DNA of 64,000 nucleotides from Candidatus Melainabacteria bacterium (lineage in GTDB: Bacteria > Cyanobacteriota > Vampirovibrionia > Obscuribacterales > Obscuribacteraceae): assembly GCA_003963305.1 (NCBI GenBank), contig RXJR01000004.1:60562-124561 (forward strand), in the 5' to 3' direction. Positions 17,128 to 26,005 of the stretch are shown in pieces. The notes beneath the pieces are model-generated. The model worked only from the letters and a program-made list of their open reading frames with translations, searched no databases and was not told the origin of the DNA. The first letter of the stretch is position 1; every line of letters starts with the position of its first letter. The position numbers and the translations under genes are program-made.

Positions 17128-18135
17128 TTGGTTGACAATGTGAAATCAGCCTATCTGGCGATAGCAACGGCATGTGCATTCGGATTGACTGCTGACATCG
17201 GGCACGCCTACTCAAACGACTCTGGAAACAAAGAAACGTCTCCACACTCGTTGACATCAGACTCGGCGCACCAACCGACCACCGAGAAACCCCTGGCTTT
17301 TCATGAAGTAAATCAACAGCTACTGACTAATTATTCCGCGGCCAAGAACGAACTACGGAAAAAACTCGGCGCAATAGTTATATGTATGGACAATTCTCTT
17401 ACGTTGATCAGAGATGGAAAGCGCGAGAGCATACCCTTCATTAAGCCGCACTATACCGGTCTGAAAGAAGTCGCCCACATAACTCTGGGAACCTTTGTTT
17501 TGCTGGTAAATCACACGGACGAAGAACTCAGCGAAAGTTCAATTGCTAAATTGAAAGAATATAGAACAGCAATTGAGAAAGCATCAGATGCAGTGGCAAC
17601 AGATGAAGCGATCGAGCCACAGGAACAAGAGCGACAGAGAGCACTGATTAAGCAAACGGTATCATTTCTGACCAGAGCCATCGAAAGTAAACGTGTCTCA
17701 GCCGATGAGCTGAAAAAATACGCACGCTCAACCAGTGAGCCTGACCTGAAGAATGCCTACACTGCAGTAGCATCACAAATGGTCTCCATGGATAAGACCA
17801 TGGCGAAATGGCGTAAGGAAATGACATCTCAAGAATGGAACAACATGTATGTGTTTATCGCAACATTGCACATGCCACGCCAGGAATTGATTGCTTATCA
17901 GTATTTCGCCAGACTCTTGAATCAATCACAAGAAGGCGACAGAGTTATCGTAGGAGAGAGCCCTGGCACCATGACTGAAGAGCAGGGAATCGACCTGGTA
18001 TTGACTCATATTTTAGACAAGCAAGTGGCGATCCAATTCTTCAATGACCCATGGCGCATGCACAGAGATCTACTTTCTGAAGCAGGCAAAAAATGGCTCT
18101 CGGAGAACAAACTAGAAGCAGAAAAAACTCCATAA
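17128..18135 (+). CDS. Secreted hypothetical protein in the kai operon
   Basis: 335 residues. I chose TTG 17128 because AAAGGGGGAG lies eight bases upstream and the product then begins with a plausible signal peptide (NVKSAYLAIATACAFGLTAD, cleavage near GHA). A GTG at 17080 is an alternative. The mature part is hydrophilic and helical with no recognised domain; a stretch near residue 85 (GAIVICMDNSLTLIRDGK) looks strand-like. It lies 55 bases after the kinase and 60 before the epimerase in the same direction. Confidence 0.7.
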   Translation: MVDNVKSAYLAIATACAFGLTADIGHAYSNDSGNKETSPHSLTSDSAHQPTTEKPLAFHEVNQQLLTNYSAAKNELRKKLGAIVICMDNSLTLIRDGKRESIPFIKPHYTGLKEVAHITLGTFVLLVNHTDEELSESSIAKLKEYRTAIEKASDAVATDEAIEPQEQERQRALIKQTVSFLTRAIESKRVSADELKKYARSTSEPDLKNAYTAVASQMVSMDKTMAKWRKEMTSQEWNNMYVFIATLHMPRQELIAYQYFARLLNQSQEGDRVIVGESPGTMTEEQGIDLVLTHILDKQVAIQFFNDPWRMHRDLLSEAGKKWLSENKLEAEKTP

Positions 18136-18195
18136 TCCGGAACTAACCGCCGCCGGCTCCGTCTCGTGCAACGGGCGCTGAGGGGGGGGTTACGC

Positions 18196-19401
18196 ATGAG
18201 TTCAGAGAAGGACGTATATTTGATCACGGGCAGCAGTGGCTTACTGGGACATGCTCTGTCTCACCACTTTGGCTCACGAGACAATCTTGTTGTTGGATTC
18301 GACCAATCCGGTCCTCCTTACCCTACACCAAATACGGAATGCCTCTTCTGCGACCTGACTTCTGATGAGTCAGTTCAAAAAACAATGTTCATGGTGCGAT
18401 CGCTTTATGGAAACAAGATCAAATCAGTATTTCATCTGGCGGCATACTATTCCTTCTCCGGAAAAGACAGTCATTTGTATAAGGACTTGACGGTCGACGG
18501 TACGAAACGTCTTTTGCGCGAATTGCAAAAATTCGAAGTTGAACAGTTCATATTCAGCAGTTCAATGCTTGTCTACAGGCCGAATAGAAAAGGCGAAAAG
18601 CTGACAGAATCATCGCCACTGGAACCTACCTGGGCCTATCCTGAATCAAAGGTCGAAACTGAACGGGTCTTGCAAGAGAACCGGGGAAGCATTCCCATTG
18701 TCAATCTGAGGATTGCGGGAGTCTACTCAGACGTATGCCAATCAATACCGCTCGCACACCAGATTCAGCGCATTTATGAACACCGACTGGAAGGGCATCT
18801 CTACTCTGGTGATGTGGATGTAAGACAATCATTCGTTCACATGGAAGATCTTGTACTTGCGTTTGAAGCGTGCGTGAAAAACAGAAACATGATGAGCAAC
18901 TTCGAAACGATCAACATAGGCGAAGAGGATGCGCTCAGCTATGACGAAACTCAACGGATAATTGCCCGTCAACTGTTTGATGAGCCATGGCCAACACTAG
19001 ATGTGCCAAAGCCAATAGCAAAAGTTGGCGCGTGGGTAGAAGATAAAATGCCTGTATCCGATAAACCATTCATCAAGCCCTGGATGATCGATCGAGCCGA
19101 CGACAACTATGAATTGAATGGCGAGAAGGCCAGGCAACTTATAGGTTGGTCGCCCAGCCGTACGCTGCGGGATACTCTACCAAAAATTCTCGAGGGACTG
19201 AAAGTTGATCCTGAAAAGTGGTACCGGATCAACAAATTACATTGGCATGGCGACGAAGCGCCCCATACCGTAGATCCCATTAAGCAAATCGAGCACCAGA
19301 CGCAATCGTCAGAGTTGCTTGACCCGCCAGGTCCGGCACCAGCAGCCTTAATTCCACCCCGGCACGATATCGATGAGCAGAGATCGCGCGAAGCATCTTG
19401 A
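18196..19401 (+). CDS. NAD-dependent epimerase/dehydratase (extended SDR)
   Basis: 401 residues from ATG 18196 with a GAGGGGGGGG ribosome site. The Rossmann motif is ITGSSGLLG, the catalytic Tyr-Lys pair is YPESK and the upstream Ser is in FSSSMLVY. This matches extended short-chain dehydrogenases that act on nucleotide sugars or related substrates. The C-terminal 90 residues are an unusual Pro-rich tail (LLDPPGPAPAALIPPRHD). The stop overlaps the next gene's region, and the pair with the SPW/VKOR-like membrane protein suggests a joint role at the membrane. Substrate unknown. Confidence 0.88.
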   Translation: MSSEKDVYLITGSSGLLGHALSHHFGSRDNLVVGFDQSGPPYPTPNTECLFCDLTSDESVQKTMFMVRSLYGNKIKSVFHLAAYYSFSGKDSHLYKDLTVDGTKRLLRELQKFEVEQFIFSSSMLVYRPNRKGEKLTESSPLEPTWAYPESKVETERVLQENRGSIPIVNLRIAGVYSDVCQSIPLAHQIQRIYEHRLEGHLYSGDVDVRQSFVHMEDLVLAFEACVKNRNMMSNFETINIGEEDALSYDETQRIIARQLFDEPWPTLDVPKPIAKVGAWVEDKMPVSDKPFIKPWMIDRADDNYELNGEKARQLIGWSPSRTLRDTLPKILEGLKVDPEKWYRINKLHWHGDEAPHTVDPIKQIEHQTQSSELLDPPGPAPAALIPPRHDIDEQRSREAS

Positions 19402-19409
19402 CCGATACC

Positions 19410-20867
19410 ATGCGTAATCTCGAGAATACAGAAAAAAGTGAAACTGGTGGTGCGCGACAGAATTCTCCGCGCTATCAAATTCTCGATTGTTTTGAAGCGA
19501 ACAGAATGCACTCAGCGCAGGCGACAAGTGCTATCGCAACGCAGAATTACAAGTTGCTCTGGACTTATGCAATCAACTGCATACTTGCAATATGGCTGAT
19601 CATCAATCCTCATCTTTTTGATTACAGAAGTACAGGTCTGGAGTTCAGCGACACCATTTCTGGTGCAATGATTCTCTTCTTCGAAGCAGTGGCATTCGTG
19701 CCTCGGTTTAATCAGGTCAGGTGGGGAACGGCTCTGGTTGCAATCTGGCTCCTCTTTGCTCCGCTCATATTCTGGGCACCGTCGCCGGCCGTATTTCTAA
19801 ATGACACGCTCGCGGCAGGCTTATTGATCGCCATGTCAATCCTGGTACCTGGCAATCCAGGCAGTGGTGGCATGACGGTTGCCGGGCCGGACCAGCCACC
19901 AGGTTGGACCTACAACCCATCATCATGGATTCGACGATGGGCCGGTATAGCTCTTGCACTGATAGGATTCTTCATTTCACGTTATCTGGCGGCGCATCAG
20001 CTTGGTTACATCCACCATGCCTGGGACCCTTTCTTTGGAAACGGCACGGACCGCGTCACGAGTTCAAGCATCTCCAGAGCATTTCCTATTTCTGATGCCG
20101 GGTTCGGCAGTGTCGCCTACATGATGGAAGTGTTACTTGGATTCATGGGTGACCGAGCACGATGGCGGACGGCACCATGGATAGTAGTAATGTTTGCCAT
20201 GCTGGTTTTGCCACTCGGGGTGACCAGCATCGTACTAATAATAACGCAACCTATCTTCGTCGGCGCATGGTGCGGTCTATGCCTGATCGCCGCAGCAGCC
20301 CTGATGACTTCAGTGCCGCTATCGGTGCACGAAGCAATTGCGGTCGGACAGTTCCTCGTCGATGCAAAACGTCAGAAAAAGAACATGTGGAGAATTTTCT
20401 GGCAAGGTGGAACAGTCGTTGGAGCAGGCAACGTGGATCCCGATCGCCGCAATTACTCATTTGCCCAACGGTGCGCAGCCAGCGTACAGGGCGTAAACAT
20501 TCCAATCAACCTGCTCGCACAACTTGCGGTCGGCGCATGGTTGATGGCCAGACCGGACTTGTTGCGCGCAGAAATTTTCTTTCCACCAGGCACACCTGCC
20601 GGCATCGGCTCAGCGAACTGCGATCATCTCTTTGGAGCGCTTGTGGTAACTGTCGCAGCAATTTCAACGGCCGAGGTAACGAGAATAGTTCGTTTCGCAA
20701 ACATTCTGCCAGGCATAGCAATAATCGCATCCGGAATAATTTTCTCCCGGTACGTACCGGTAATCTTCCTCAGCGAGTTAGTTCCAGGAATTCTCCTCAT
20801 TGTTACCTCGATGCCACGCGGTGCAATAGCCGAAAAATATGGTAGCTGGGATAGATTTGTCAGGTAA
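19410..20867 (+). CDS. Polytopic membrane protein: SPW-type repeats flanking a VKOR-like segment
   Basis: 485 residues from ATG 19410 (TTG 19398 is an alternative that overlaps the previous stop). About ten membrane segments are visible. The first block (NCILAIWLIINPHLFDY, then VAIWLLFAPLIFWAPSPAVF) resembles the SPW repeat, and a related block recurs near the C-terminus (LLAQLAVGAWLMARPDLL). Between them, a segment ending in GAWCGLCLIAAAALM carries a CxxC in a membrane helix as in vitamin K epoxide reductase-type thiol oxidases. Assignment to VKOR is by this motif and context only. It may form disulfides or use quinone. It is translated just after the epimerase. Confidence 0.7.
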   Translation: MRNLENTEKSETGGARQNSPRYQILDCFEANRMHSAQATSAIATQNYKLLWTYAINCILAIWLIINPHLFDYRSTGLEFSDTISGAMILFFEAVAFVPRFNQVRWGTALVAIWLLFAPLIFWAPSPAVFLNDTLAAGLLIAMSILVPGNPGSGGMTVAGPDQPPGWTYNPSSWIRRWAGIALALIGFFISRYLAAHQLGYIHHAWDPFFGNGTDRVTSSSISRAFPISDAGFGSVAYMMEVLLGFMGDRARWRTAPWIVVMFAMLVLPLGVTSIVLIITQPIFVGAWCGLCLIAAAALMTSVPLSVHEAIAVGQFLVDAKRQKKNMWRIFWQGGTVVGAGNVDPDRRNYSFAQRCAASVQGVNIPINLLAQLAVGAWLMARPDLLRAEIFFPPGTPAGIGSANCDHLFGALVVTVAAISTAEVTRIVRFANILPGIAIIASGIIFSRYVPVIFLSELVPGILLIVTSMPRGAIAEKYGSWDRFVR

Positions 20868-20874
20868 TAACAAA

Positions 20875-23800
20875 GTGAACAAGATGAACAAGATGAACGA
20901 ACCGAACAACGCTCAATCACCCCAACGGCGAAATATAATCAATACCAGCGATTTTGACGCAGTACTCTTTGATATGGATGGCGTTGTCACAAGAACAGCA
21001 TCGGTCCATTTCACAGCCTGGAAAAAAACGTTTGATAATTTTCTGAGTACAAGGCGCAGCGGCGACAGGTCAGAATTTACCCAGGCAGACTATCTTTCAT
21101 ACGTTGACGGAAAACCTCGTGAAGATGGAGTGAGAAGTTTTCTCGAGTCGAGACAAATCAAATTACCGGAGAACGATACTTCAGATACTCAGCAGGGTCC
21201 AACAATCTCAAGCCTGGCAAGAGAGAAAGATGCTGAATTTCTTCACCTCATCCACACTGACGGTGTCGAACCGTACGAAACTACCGTTTCTCTAATCAAA
21301 TCACTTCGTCAGGCGAAAATCAAAACGGCCCTGGTTACCGCAAGCAAAAATGGTGCTGAAGTATTACGTGTAACAAAACTTGGGCATCTGTTCGACGCCA
21401 CCGTAACTGGTGTAGACGCGCAAGAGTTGCGTCTTAAAGGCAAGCCAAACCCTGACGTGTTTCTGGAAGCAGCAAAAAGACTTTCTGTTAAACCTGACCG
21501 TGCCGTCGTAGTCGAGGATGCAGAAGCTGGTGTGGAGTCTGGGCGGAACGGAAAATTCGGTCTGGTTATCGGCGTAGCCAGACAGAACAATTCAAGCGTG
21601 CTGCTCAAGCACGGTGCAGATGTCGCAGTACGCGACCTGGCTGAAATCACTCTGTCAGGCCAATCTGGCGATGATATCAAGGGCATGGCACTTTCGGACT
21701 TAGAGATAACCGACGCGAACTGGGTTGTTACCTACAATCAGTATGATCCGTCTCAAGAGCTGCAACGAGAATCTTTATGTTCTCTCGGTAACGGAAAGTT
21801 CTGTACACGCGGCTTTTCCTTCGAGGCTGAACAAGACCATGTTCACTATCCCGGCACTTATATTGGTGGCGCCTACAACACCATCAAACTCGACGTGGAA
21901 AAGGCACCATTCGAGCGAGAAGAGTTGGTGAACATGCCAAACTGGGTTTGCCTGAATTTTAGAATAAATGATGGTGAATGGTTTTCCATCGACAAAGTTG
22001 AAATAATCAAATTTGCTCAGCGCCTCAATCTGCGCGAAGGAATTCTATATCGCGAAGTTCAGTATAAAGATTCTGCCGGTCGCGAAACCAAGCTCGCCGA
22101 ACGACGCTTTGTGCACATGCATTACTCGCATCTTGCCGGGGTAGAGCTCAGTATCACACCGGTCAACTGGGAAGGGAAGTTAACCATTCGAAGCGGCATC
22201 GATGCAACCGTCAAAAACGGCGGTGACGAAATTGATCCAAGATTCCGTGCTAATAAACACTTACGAACTTTGAACAAAGAAGCTGTCGACAACAGAATCG
22301 TTCTGAAAGTAATCACCAGCGAAACTAAAGTCGTTGTCGCTATGGGTGCAGTGCACCGGATCACGCGCATCAGCCAGGACATGGAAGAGCGAGTCAATTT
22401 AAAAGCGGACGACAATCAAGAAACGAAAGACAATCAAGACAAGGACAGCGACTTAAAACAGAAGGACAACGACTTAAAACAGAAAGACAACAACTCAGCA
22501 CAGAAAGACAACAACTCAGAACAGAACGACACTTTAGAGATGAAATACATTCGAGCGATGCAGAACGTTCTAGAAGACGAAAAAATCTCGCAGGAATGGT
22601 GCCTCAAGATCAAGCAATCAGAAACCCTGAAGCTGCAGAAAACATGCTCGATCTACACGTCACGCGATCGTGGCATCTATGAACCCGAACACACAGCACT
22701 GGAAGCCGTTGCCGATGCACTGCCGTTCGATGAACTGATCAAAAGTCAGATCGACGCGTGGAGGAGCTTGTGGCGCCGGTTCGATCTCTTCATCGAAACG
22801 ACGGAAGAGAATTCAAAACTAATACCGTCGCTTCTACTGCACTTGAACAGCTTCCACTGCCTGCAAACTGCATCACCACACACTGTCGACCTTGACACCG
22901 GCGTGCCCGCCAGGGGTTGGACCGGTGAGGGTTATCAGGGTCACGTATTCTGGGATGACCTGTTCGTGTTTCCTTACATCAATTTGAGGATGCCGAATAT
23001 CAGTGCTGCACTGCTGAAGTATCGATATCGTCGCCTGGGAGAAGCGAGAAAAATTGCTCAATCGCTGGGTGCAAAAGGTGCCTGCTTTCCGTGGCAAAGC
23101 GCCAGCGACGGTAAGGAACGCACGCCAAACTACTGGTGGATGAAAAGCAACGATAAGTGGATTAGAGACTATACGCATCTTGAGATGCACGTCAATTGCG
23201 CCGTCGCCTATAACGTCTGGCAATATTATCAAGTCACCGCGGATGATGACTTCATGTACTCTTACGGCGCTGAGATACTTCTGGAAATCGCCAGGTTTTT
23301 CGCCACGCTAGCCAGATACGACCAAAAGAGGCAGCGATATGAAATTCATCACGTAATTGGACCAGACGAATTTCACAACGGCTATCCCAACTTCAAAGAG
23401 CCTGGCGTCAACAATAACGCATACACAAACATAATGGCAGCCTGGACTCTGGGCAGAGGCATGGAATTGCTCGAAAAGCTTCCGTCTGACCACAAACAAC
23501 ATTTGTGCTCACGGTTGAACATATCAAAAGAAGAATTAGCACTCTGGCGCGATGTAAGTACAAAAATGTTTGTGCCCGTCATGGCAATTGGTGTCATTGA
23601 ACAATTTGAAGGTTACGACCAGCTGCAGGAATTTCCCATCACAAGCGACAAAAAAGAGAATCAAGAACGTCTGAAGGTACTCCTGCGAGAAAATGACGGC
23701 TATCTCAATCAATATAAAATGTCCAAGCAGCCAGACCTGCTGATGCTGGGTTTCCTATTTGCCGAATGCGAGTTGAGAGAACTGCTGACCAGCCTCGGTC

Positions 23801-24354
23801 TACCAGCTCAGTGCGCCGACCTGAAAAAAATGGCAGACTACTACATCCCCAGAACAGCGAATCAATCTACACTCAGTCGAGTTGCACTCTCCTGGGTTTT
23901 GTCTAGAGTCAGTCAAAAGAACAGAATCAGCAAAATACCGGCTAAATCATTTGGCTCATTCGACAGCAATGAAATATTCTACGAAGCACTCGGGTCAGAC
24001 TATTACGACGTCGCCTCCCGCGGCACCACAAAATCCGGCATTCATATGGCGGCCATGGCGGGCACTGTAGACATCGTGCAACGCTGTTATCCCGGTATCA
24101 CAACGCGCGACGACATCTTGCACTTCGATCCTCAATTGCCATCACAGCTCGTTCGACTCTCATTCACTTTGAATTACCGAGGACAATCTTTAAAGATAGA
24201 TCTGCACCACGGTCAGCTAAAAGTGGAAGCTCGTCACTCAACTGCGATGCCAATCAAAATTGGTTGCAAGGAAGAAGTTGTAACGCTCAACTCCGGAGAC
24301 TGCAAGGTATTCGAATTTCGAAACGGGGCAGAGTCAGGCGAACCTATTCACTGA
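20875..24354 (+). CDS. Fused HAD beta-phosphoglucomutase-type phosphatase/mutase and GH65 disaccharide phosphorylase
   Basis: 1159 residues from GTG 20875 (ATG 20839, inside the previous gene, and ATG 20884 are alternatives). The first 230 residues are a HAD domain: FDMDGVVT nucleophile, TASKNG, and VVEDAEAGVESG, typical of beta-phosphoglucomutases. The rest matches glycoside hydrolase family 65 (RGWTGEGYQGHVFWDDLFVF split over the window, and IGPDEFHNGYPN at about 23356-23391 with the catalytic Glu). GH65 enzymes split maltose, trehalose or kojibiose with phosphate to glucose and beta-glucose 1-phosphate, which the mutase turns into glucose 6-phosphate, so one chain could do both steps. A Lys/Asp/Asn/Gln repeat insert interrupts GH65. 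The 3' end overlaps the convergent MFS gene by 11 bases. Confidence 0.93.
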   Translation: MNKMNKMNEPNNAQSPQRRNIINTSDFDAVLFDMDGVVTRTASVHFTAWKKTFDNFLSTRRSGDRSEFTQADYLSYVDGKPREDGVRSFLESRQIKLPENDTSDTQQGPTISSLAREKDAEFLHLIHTDGVEPYETTVSLIKSLRQAKIKTALVTASKNGAEVLRVTKLGHLFDATVTGVDAQELRLKGKPNPDVFLEAAKRLSVKPDRAVVVEDAEAGVESGRNGKFGLVIGVARQNNSSVLLKHGADVAVRDLAEITLSGQSGDDIKGMALSDLEITDANWVVTYNQYDPSQELQRESLCSLGNGKFCTRGFSFEAEQDHVHYPGTYIGGAYNTIKLDVEKAPFEREELVNMPNWVCLNFRINDGEWFSIDKVEIIKFAQRLNLREGILYREVQYKDSAGRETKLAERRFVHMHYSHLAGVELSITPVNWEGKLTIRSGIDATVKNGGDEIDPRFRANKHLRTLNKEAVDNRIVLKVITSETKVVVAMGAVHRITRISQDMEERVNLKADDNQETKDNQDKDSDLKQKDNDLKQKDNNSAQKDNNSEQNDTLEMKYIRAMQNVLEDEKISQEWCLKIKQSETLKLQKTCSIYTSRDRGIYEPEHTALEAVADALPFDELIKSQIDAWRSLWRRFDLFIETTEENSKLIPSLLLHLNSFHCLQTASPHTVDLDTGVPARGWTGEGYQGHVFWDDLFVFPYINLRMPNISAALLKYRYRRLGEARKIAQSLGAKGACFPWQSASDGKERTPNYWWMKSNDKWIRDYTHLEMHVNCAVAYNVWQYYQVTADDDFMYSYGAEILLEIARFFATLARYDQKRQRYEIHHVIGPDEFHNGYPNFKEPGVNNNAYTNIMAAWTLGRGMELLEKLPSDHKQHLCSRLNISKEELALWRDVSTKMFVPVMAIGVIEQFEGYDQLQEFPITSDKKENQERLKVLLRENDGYLNQYKMSKQPDLLMLGFLFAECELRELLTSLGLPAQCADLKKMADYYIPRTANQSTLSRVALSWVLSRVSQKNRISKIPAKSFGSFDSNEIFYEALGSDYYDVASRGTTKSGIHMAAMAGTVDIVQRCYPGITTRDDILHFDPQLPSQLVRLSFTLNYRGQSLKIDLHHGQLKVEARHSTAMPIKIGCKEEVVTLNSGDCKVFEFRNGAESGEPIH
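22441..22524 (+). repeat. Four tandem 21-base repeats inside the GH65 coding region
   Basis: Units of seven codons (KDSDLKQ, KDNDLKQ, KDNNSAQ, KDNNSEQ) run head to tail, preceded by a less regular Asp/Asn/Gln/Lys stretch. The reading frame is kept. The repeat forms a charged insert in what should be a loop of the catalytic protein. Confidence 0.93.
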
Positions 24355-25600
24355 CCGCGACAGACGAAGGTGCCTGAGCCGGTGCGACAACCTTCTGAAT
24401 ACGAGGCAGACGGAAACTCAAGAGACAGGCAACAGTCATCACAGCAGCACCTACCCAATACGGACTGCCTGGTCCGGCATGGTCAAACAAATAACCGCCG
24501 ACAATGGGACCCAATATGCGCCCAAGTGTAGCCATGGACTGACCAATACCCATAACGCCGCCGGTCTCGTCTGCGGGAGCGAGCTTGGAGAGCAAACTGC
24601 TGTTGGATGGATTGTTAATACCAGACCCGGTGGCAAGTATGATCAAGGCGACACAAAGCACAACAAGATTATGTGTGAGCGGTGTAAGTACAAGTCCGAC
24701 GGCAATAAGCGCGGTTCCGACCGAAATCAATAATGAGTCGGGATAAATCTTGCCAATCTTCCGGATTAAAAATCCCTGAACGAAAACCATGACAAGTCCC
24801 AGTCCAACGAACAACCAGCTGTTATCTTCCATCGTGAACCCGTAGTACTTGCTTGTCAGTAGAACAAGGGTCGTTTCCATGTTGGCAAAGGCAAAAGTGG
24901 CGATGAAGAATATAAAGAGGTTGAGCGCATACTTTTTATCGACAAGAGTCTTGAAGTAAAAGCCCATTCCCAGAGAGAACGGATTATGCGAGCTCTTCTG
25001 ACGGTTTTCAGGCTCAGGCAGCATCATGGCAGTGAAAATAAGATCGACGACACTGAAAAATGCCGCGAAATATCCCAGCAGATTAGGGGCGACTCCAAAT
25101 TTACTTGCGATTCCTGCAATCGCTGGTCCTAGAACAAAACCCAGACCGAAGGCAGCTCCGATCATGCCCATACCCTGAGAACGGTAGTCCTCTGGTGTCA
25201 CGTCGGCGATGTAAGCCTGTGCTACAGCCAGATTGGCGTTACCGAACCCGGCCACGATACGCGAGACGAACAACATCTCGATCGTCGTCGCAGCACCCCA
25301 GATACTGTAGCCAATCGCTGAAATGGCAAGACTGATGAGCAATACAGGACGTCGTCCAATTTTGTCGGAGAGACGCCCCCACATGGGAGCGAAGAAAAAT
25401 TGCATAAGCGAGTAGGACATCAACAGAAGTCCTACAGTCGTCGCATCTGCGCCGAACTTCTCAGCGTACAGGGGCAGAAGCGGAATGATGATTCCAAATC
25501 CGATCAAGTCTATGAAGACTGTAAGGAACATCAGCCCAAGAGCCATATGCATCTTGTATTTGGGGCTGTTCTTATCTACCGGAGCTTTACTGCGTTTCAT
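24344..25600 (-). CDS. MFS transporter, TetA/drug-efflux-like (DHA1)
   Basis: 418 residues with 12 predicted membrane helices. The first helix carries DLIGFGIIIPLLPLYAE, the hallmark of tetracycline-efflux-like transporters, and motif A between helices 2 and 3 is GRLSDKIGRRPVL. GFVLGPAIAG on helix 5 matches motif C of drug/proton antiporters. It probably exports a small molecule by proton exchange; the substrate is unknown. It is divergent from the respiratory operon and overlaps the GH65 gene tail to tail. Confidence 0.92.
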   Translation of the reverse strand: MKRSKAPVDKNSPKYKMHMALGLMFLTVFIDLIGFGIIIPLLPLYAEKFGADATTVGLLLMSYSLMQFFFAPMWGRLSDKIGRRPVLLISLAISAIGYSIWGAATTIEMLFVSRIVAGFGNANLAVAQAYIADVTPEDYRSQGMGMIGAAFGLGFVLGPAIAGIASKFGVAPNLLGYFAAFFSVVDLIFTAMMLPEPENRQKSSHNPFSLGMGFYFKTLVDKKYALNLFIFFIATFAFANMETTLVLLTSKYYGFTMEDNSWLFVGLGLVMVFVQGFLIRKIGKIYPDSLLISVGTALIAVGLVLTPLTHNLVVLCVALIILATGSGINNPSNSSLLSKLAPADETGGVMGIGQSMATLGRILGPIVGGYLFDHAGPGSPYWVGAAVMTVACLLSFRLPRIQKVVAPAQAPSSVAVSE

Positions 25601-26005
25601 TTAGATACCGTGCATAGACTGCTTTTGAAGCCATCGCCAATAAGCTTATCGCCTTATACAAAAAAGAATCAAAGTGAAGACTAAATATTGCGGTTAAAGA
25701 AAACACGGAAACAGACACCTGGTTCGGCTTGGAAAGATTAGATAAGCGTCATCGAGTAACAATCGGTTGTGAATAATGACGCTTATTGAAGTTTACTTTC
25801 GCACACAATGCACGTTCGACGTTTTCTCGAAACACAGCAATTATGCCGCTTTCAAATTGGTCACTTTGTCGTGCCTACTATAAGTCGACAGGCACATCTG
25901 AAAAAACGATGTAACGAACGCATTGCAAATCGCTCGATCTTTTCTCAACTGCTCGAGAAATTGCGTACGATATGCGGCCAGCATGGTATCCCGGGGGACC
26001 CCTTT
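25601..26005. promoter_or_regulatory. Divergent control region between MFS gene and respiratory operon
   Basis: 405 bases. It contains the palindrome ATAAGCTTAT (25640-25649) and a long inverted repeat (separate entry) that reuses ATAAGC/GCTTAT. A possible weak promoter for the operon is TTGGTC (25857-25862) with TATAAG (25879-25884), 16 bases apart. The heme O synthase frame stays open back to ATG 25808, but that extension is basic, unlike the family, and lacks a ribosome site. Confidence 0.4.
25742..25786. promoter_or_regulatory. 11-base perfect inverted repeat, candidate operator
   Basis: ATAAGCGTCAT (25742-25752) and ATGACGCTTAT (25776-25786) are exact reverse complements separated by 23 bases. 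Arm centres are 34 bases apart, a little over three helical turns. It lies upstream of both divergent genes, so a regulator site is more likely than a terminator. Confidence 0.5.

Noticed and set aside
20162-20845. 227-codon frame inside the SPW/VKOR-like gene
   Set aside because: Arg/Ser/Asn-rich out-of-frame product in a gene with a clear membrane pattern in the other frame.
25808-26005. N-terminal extension of heme O synthase
   Set aside because: The extension is unlike the family and lacks a ribosome site; GTG 26006 has one and gives the usual length.
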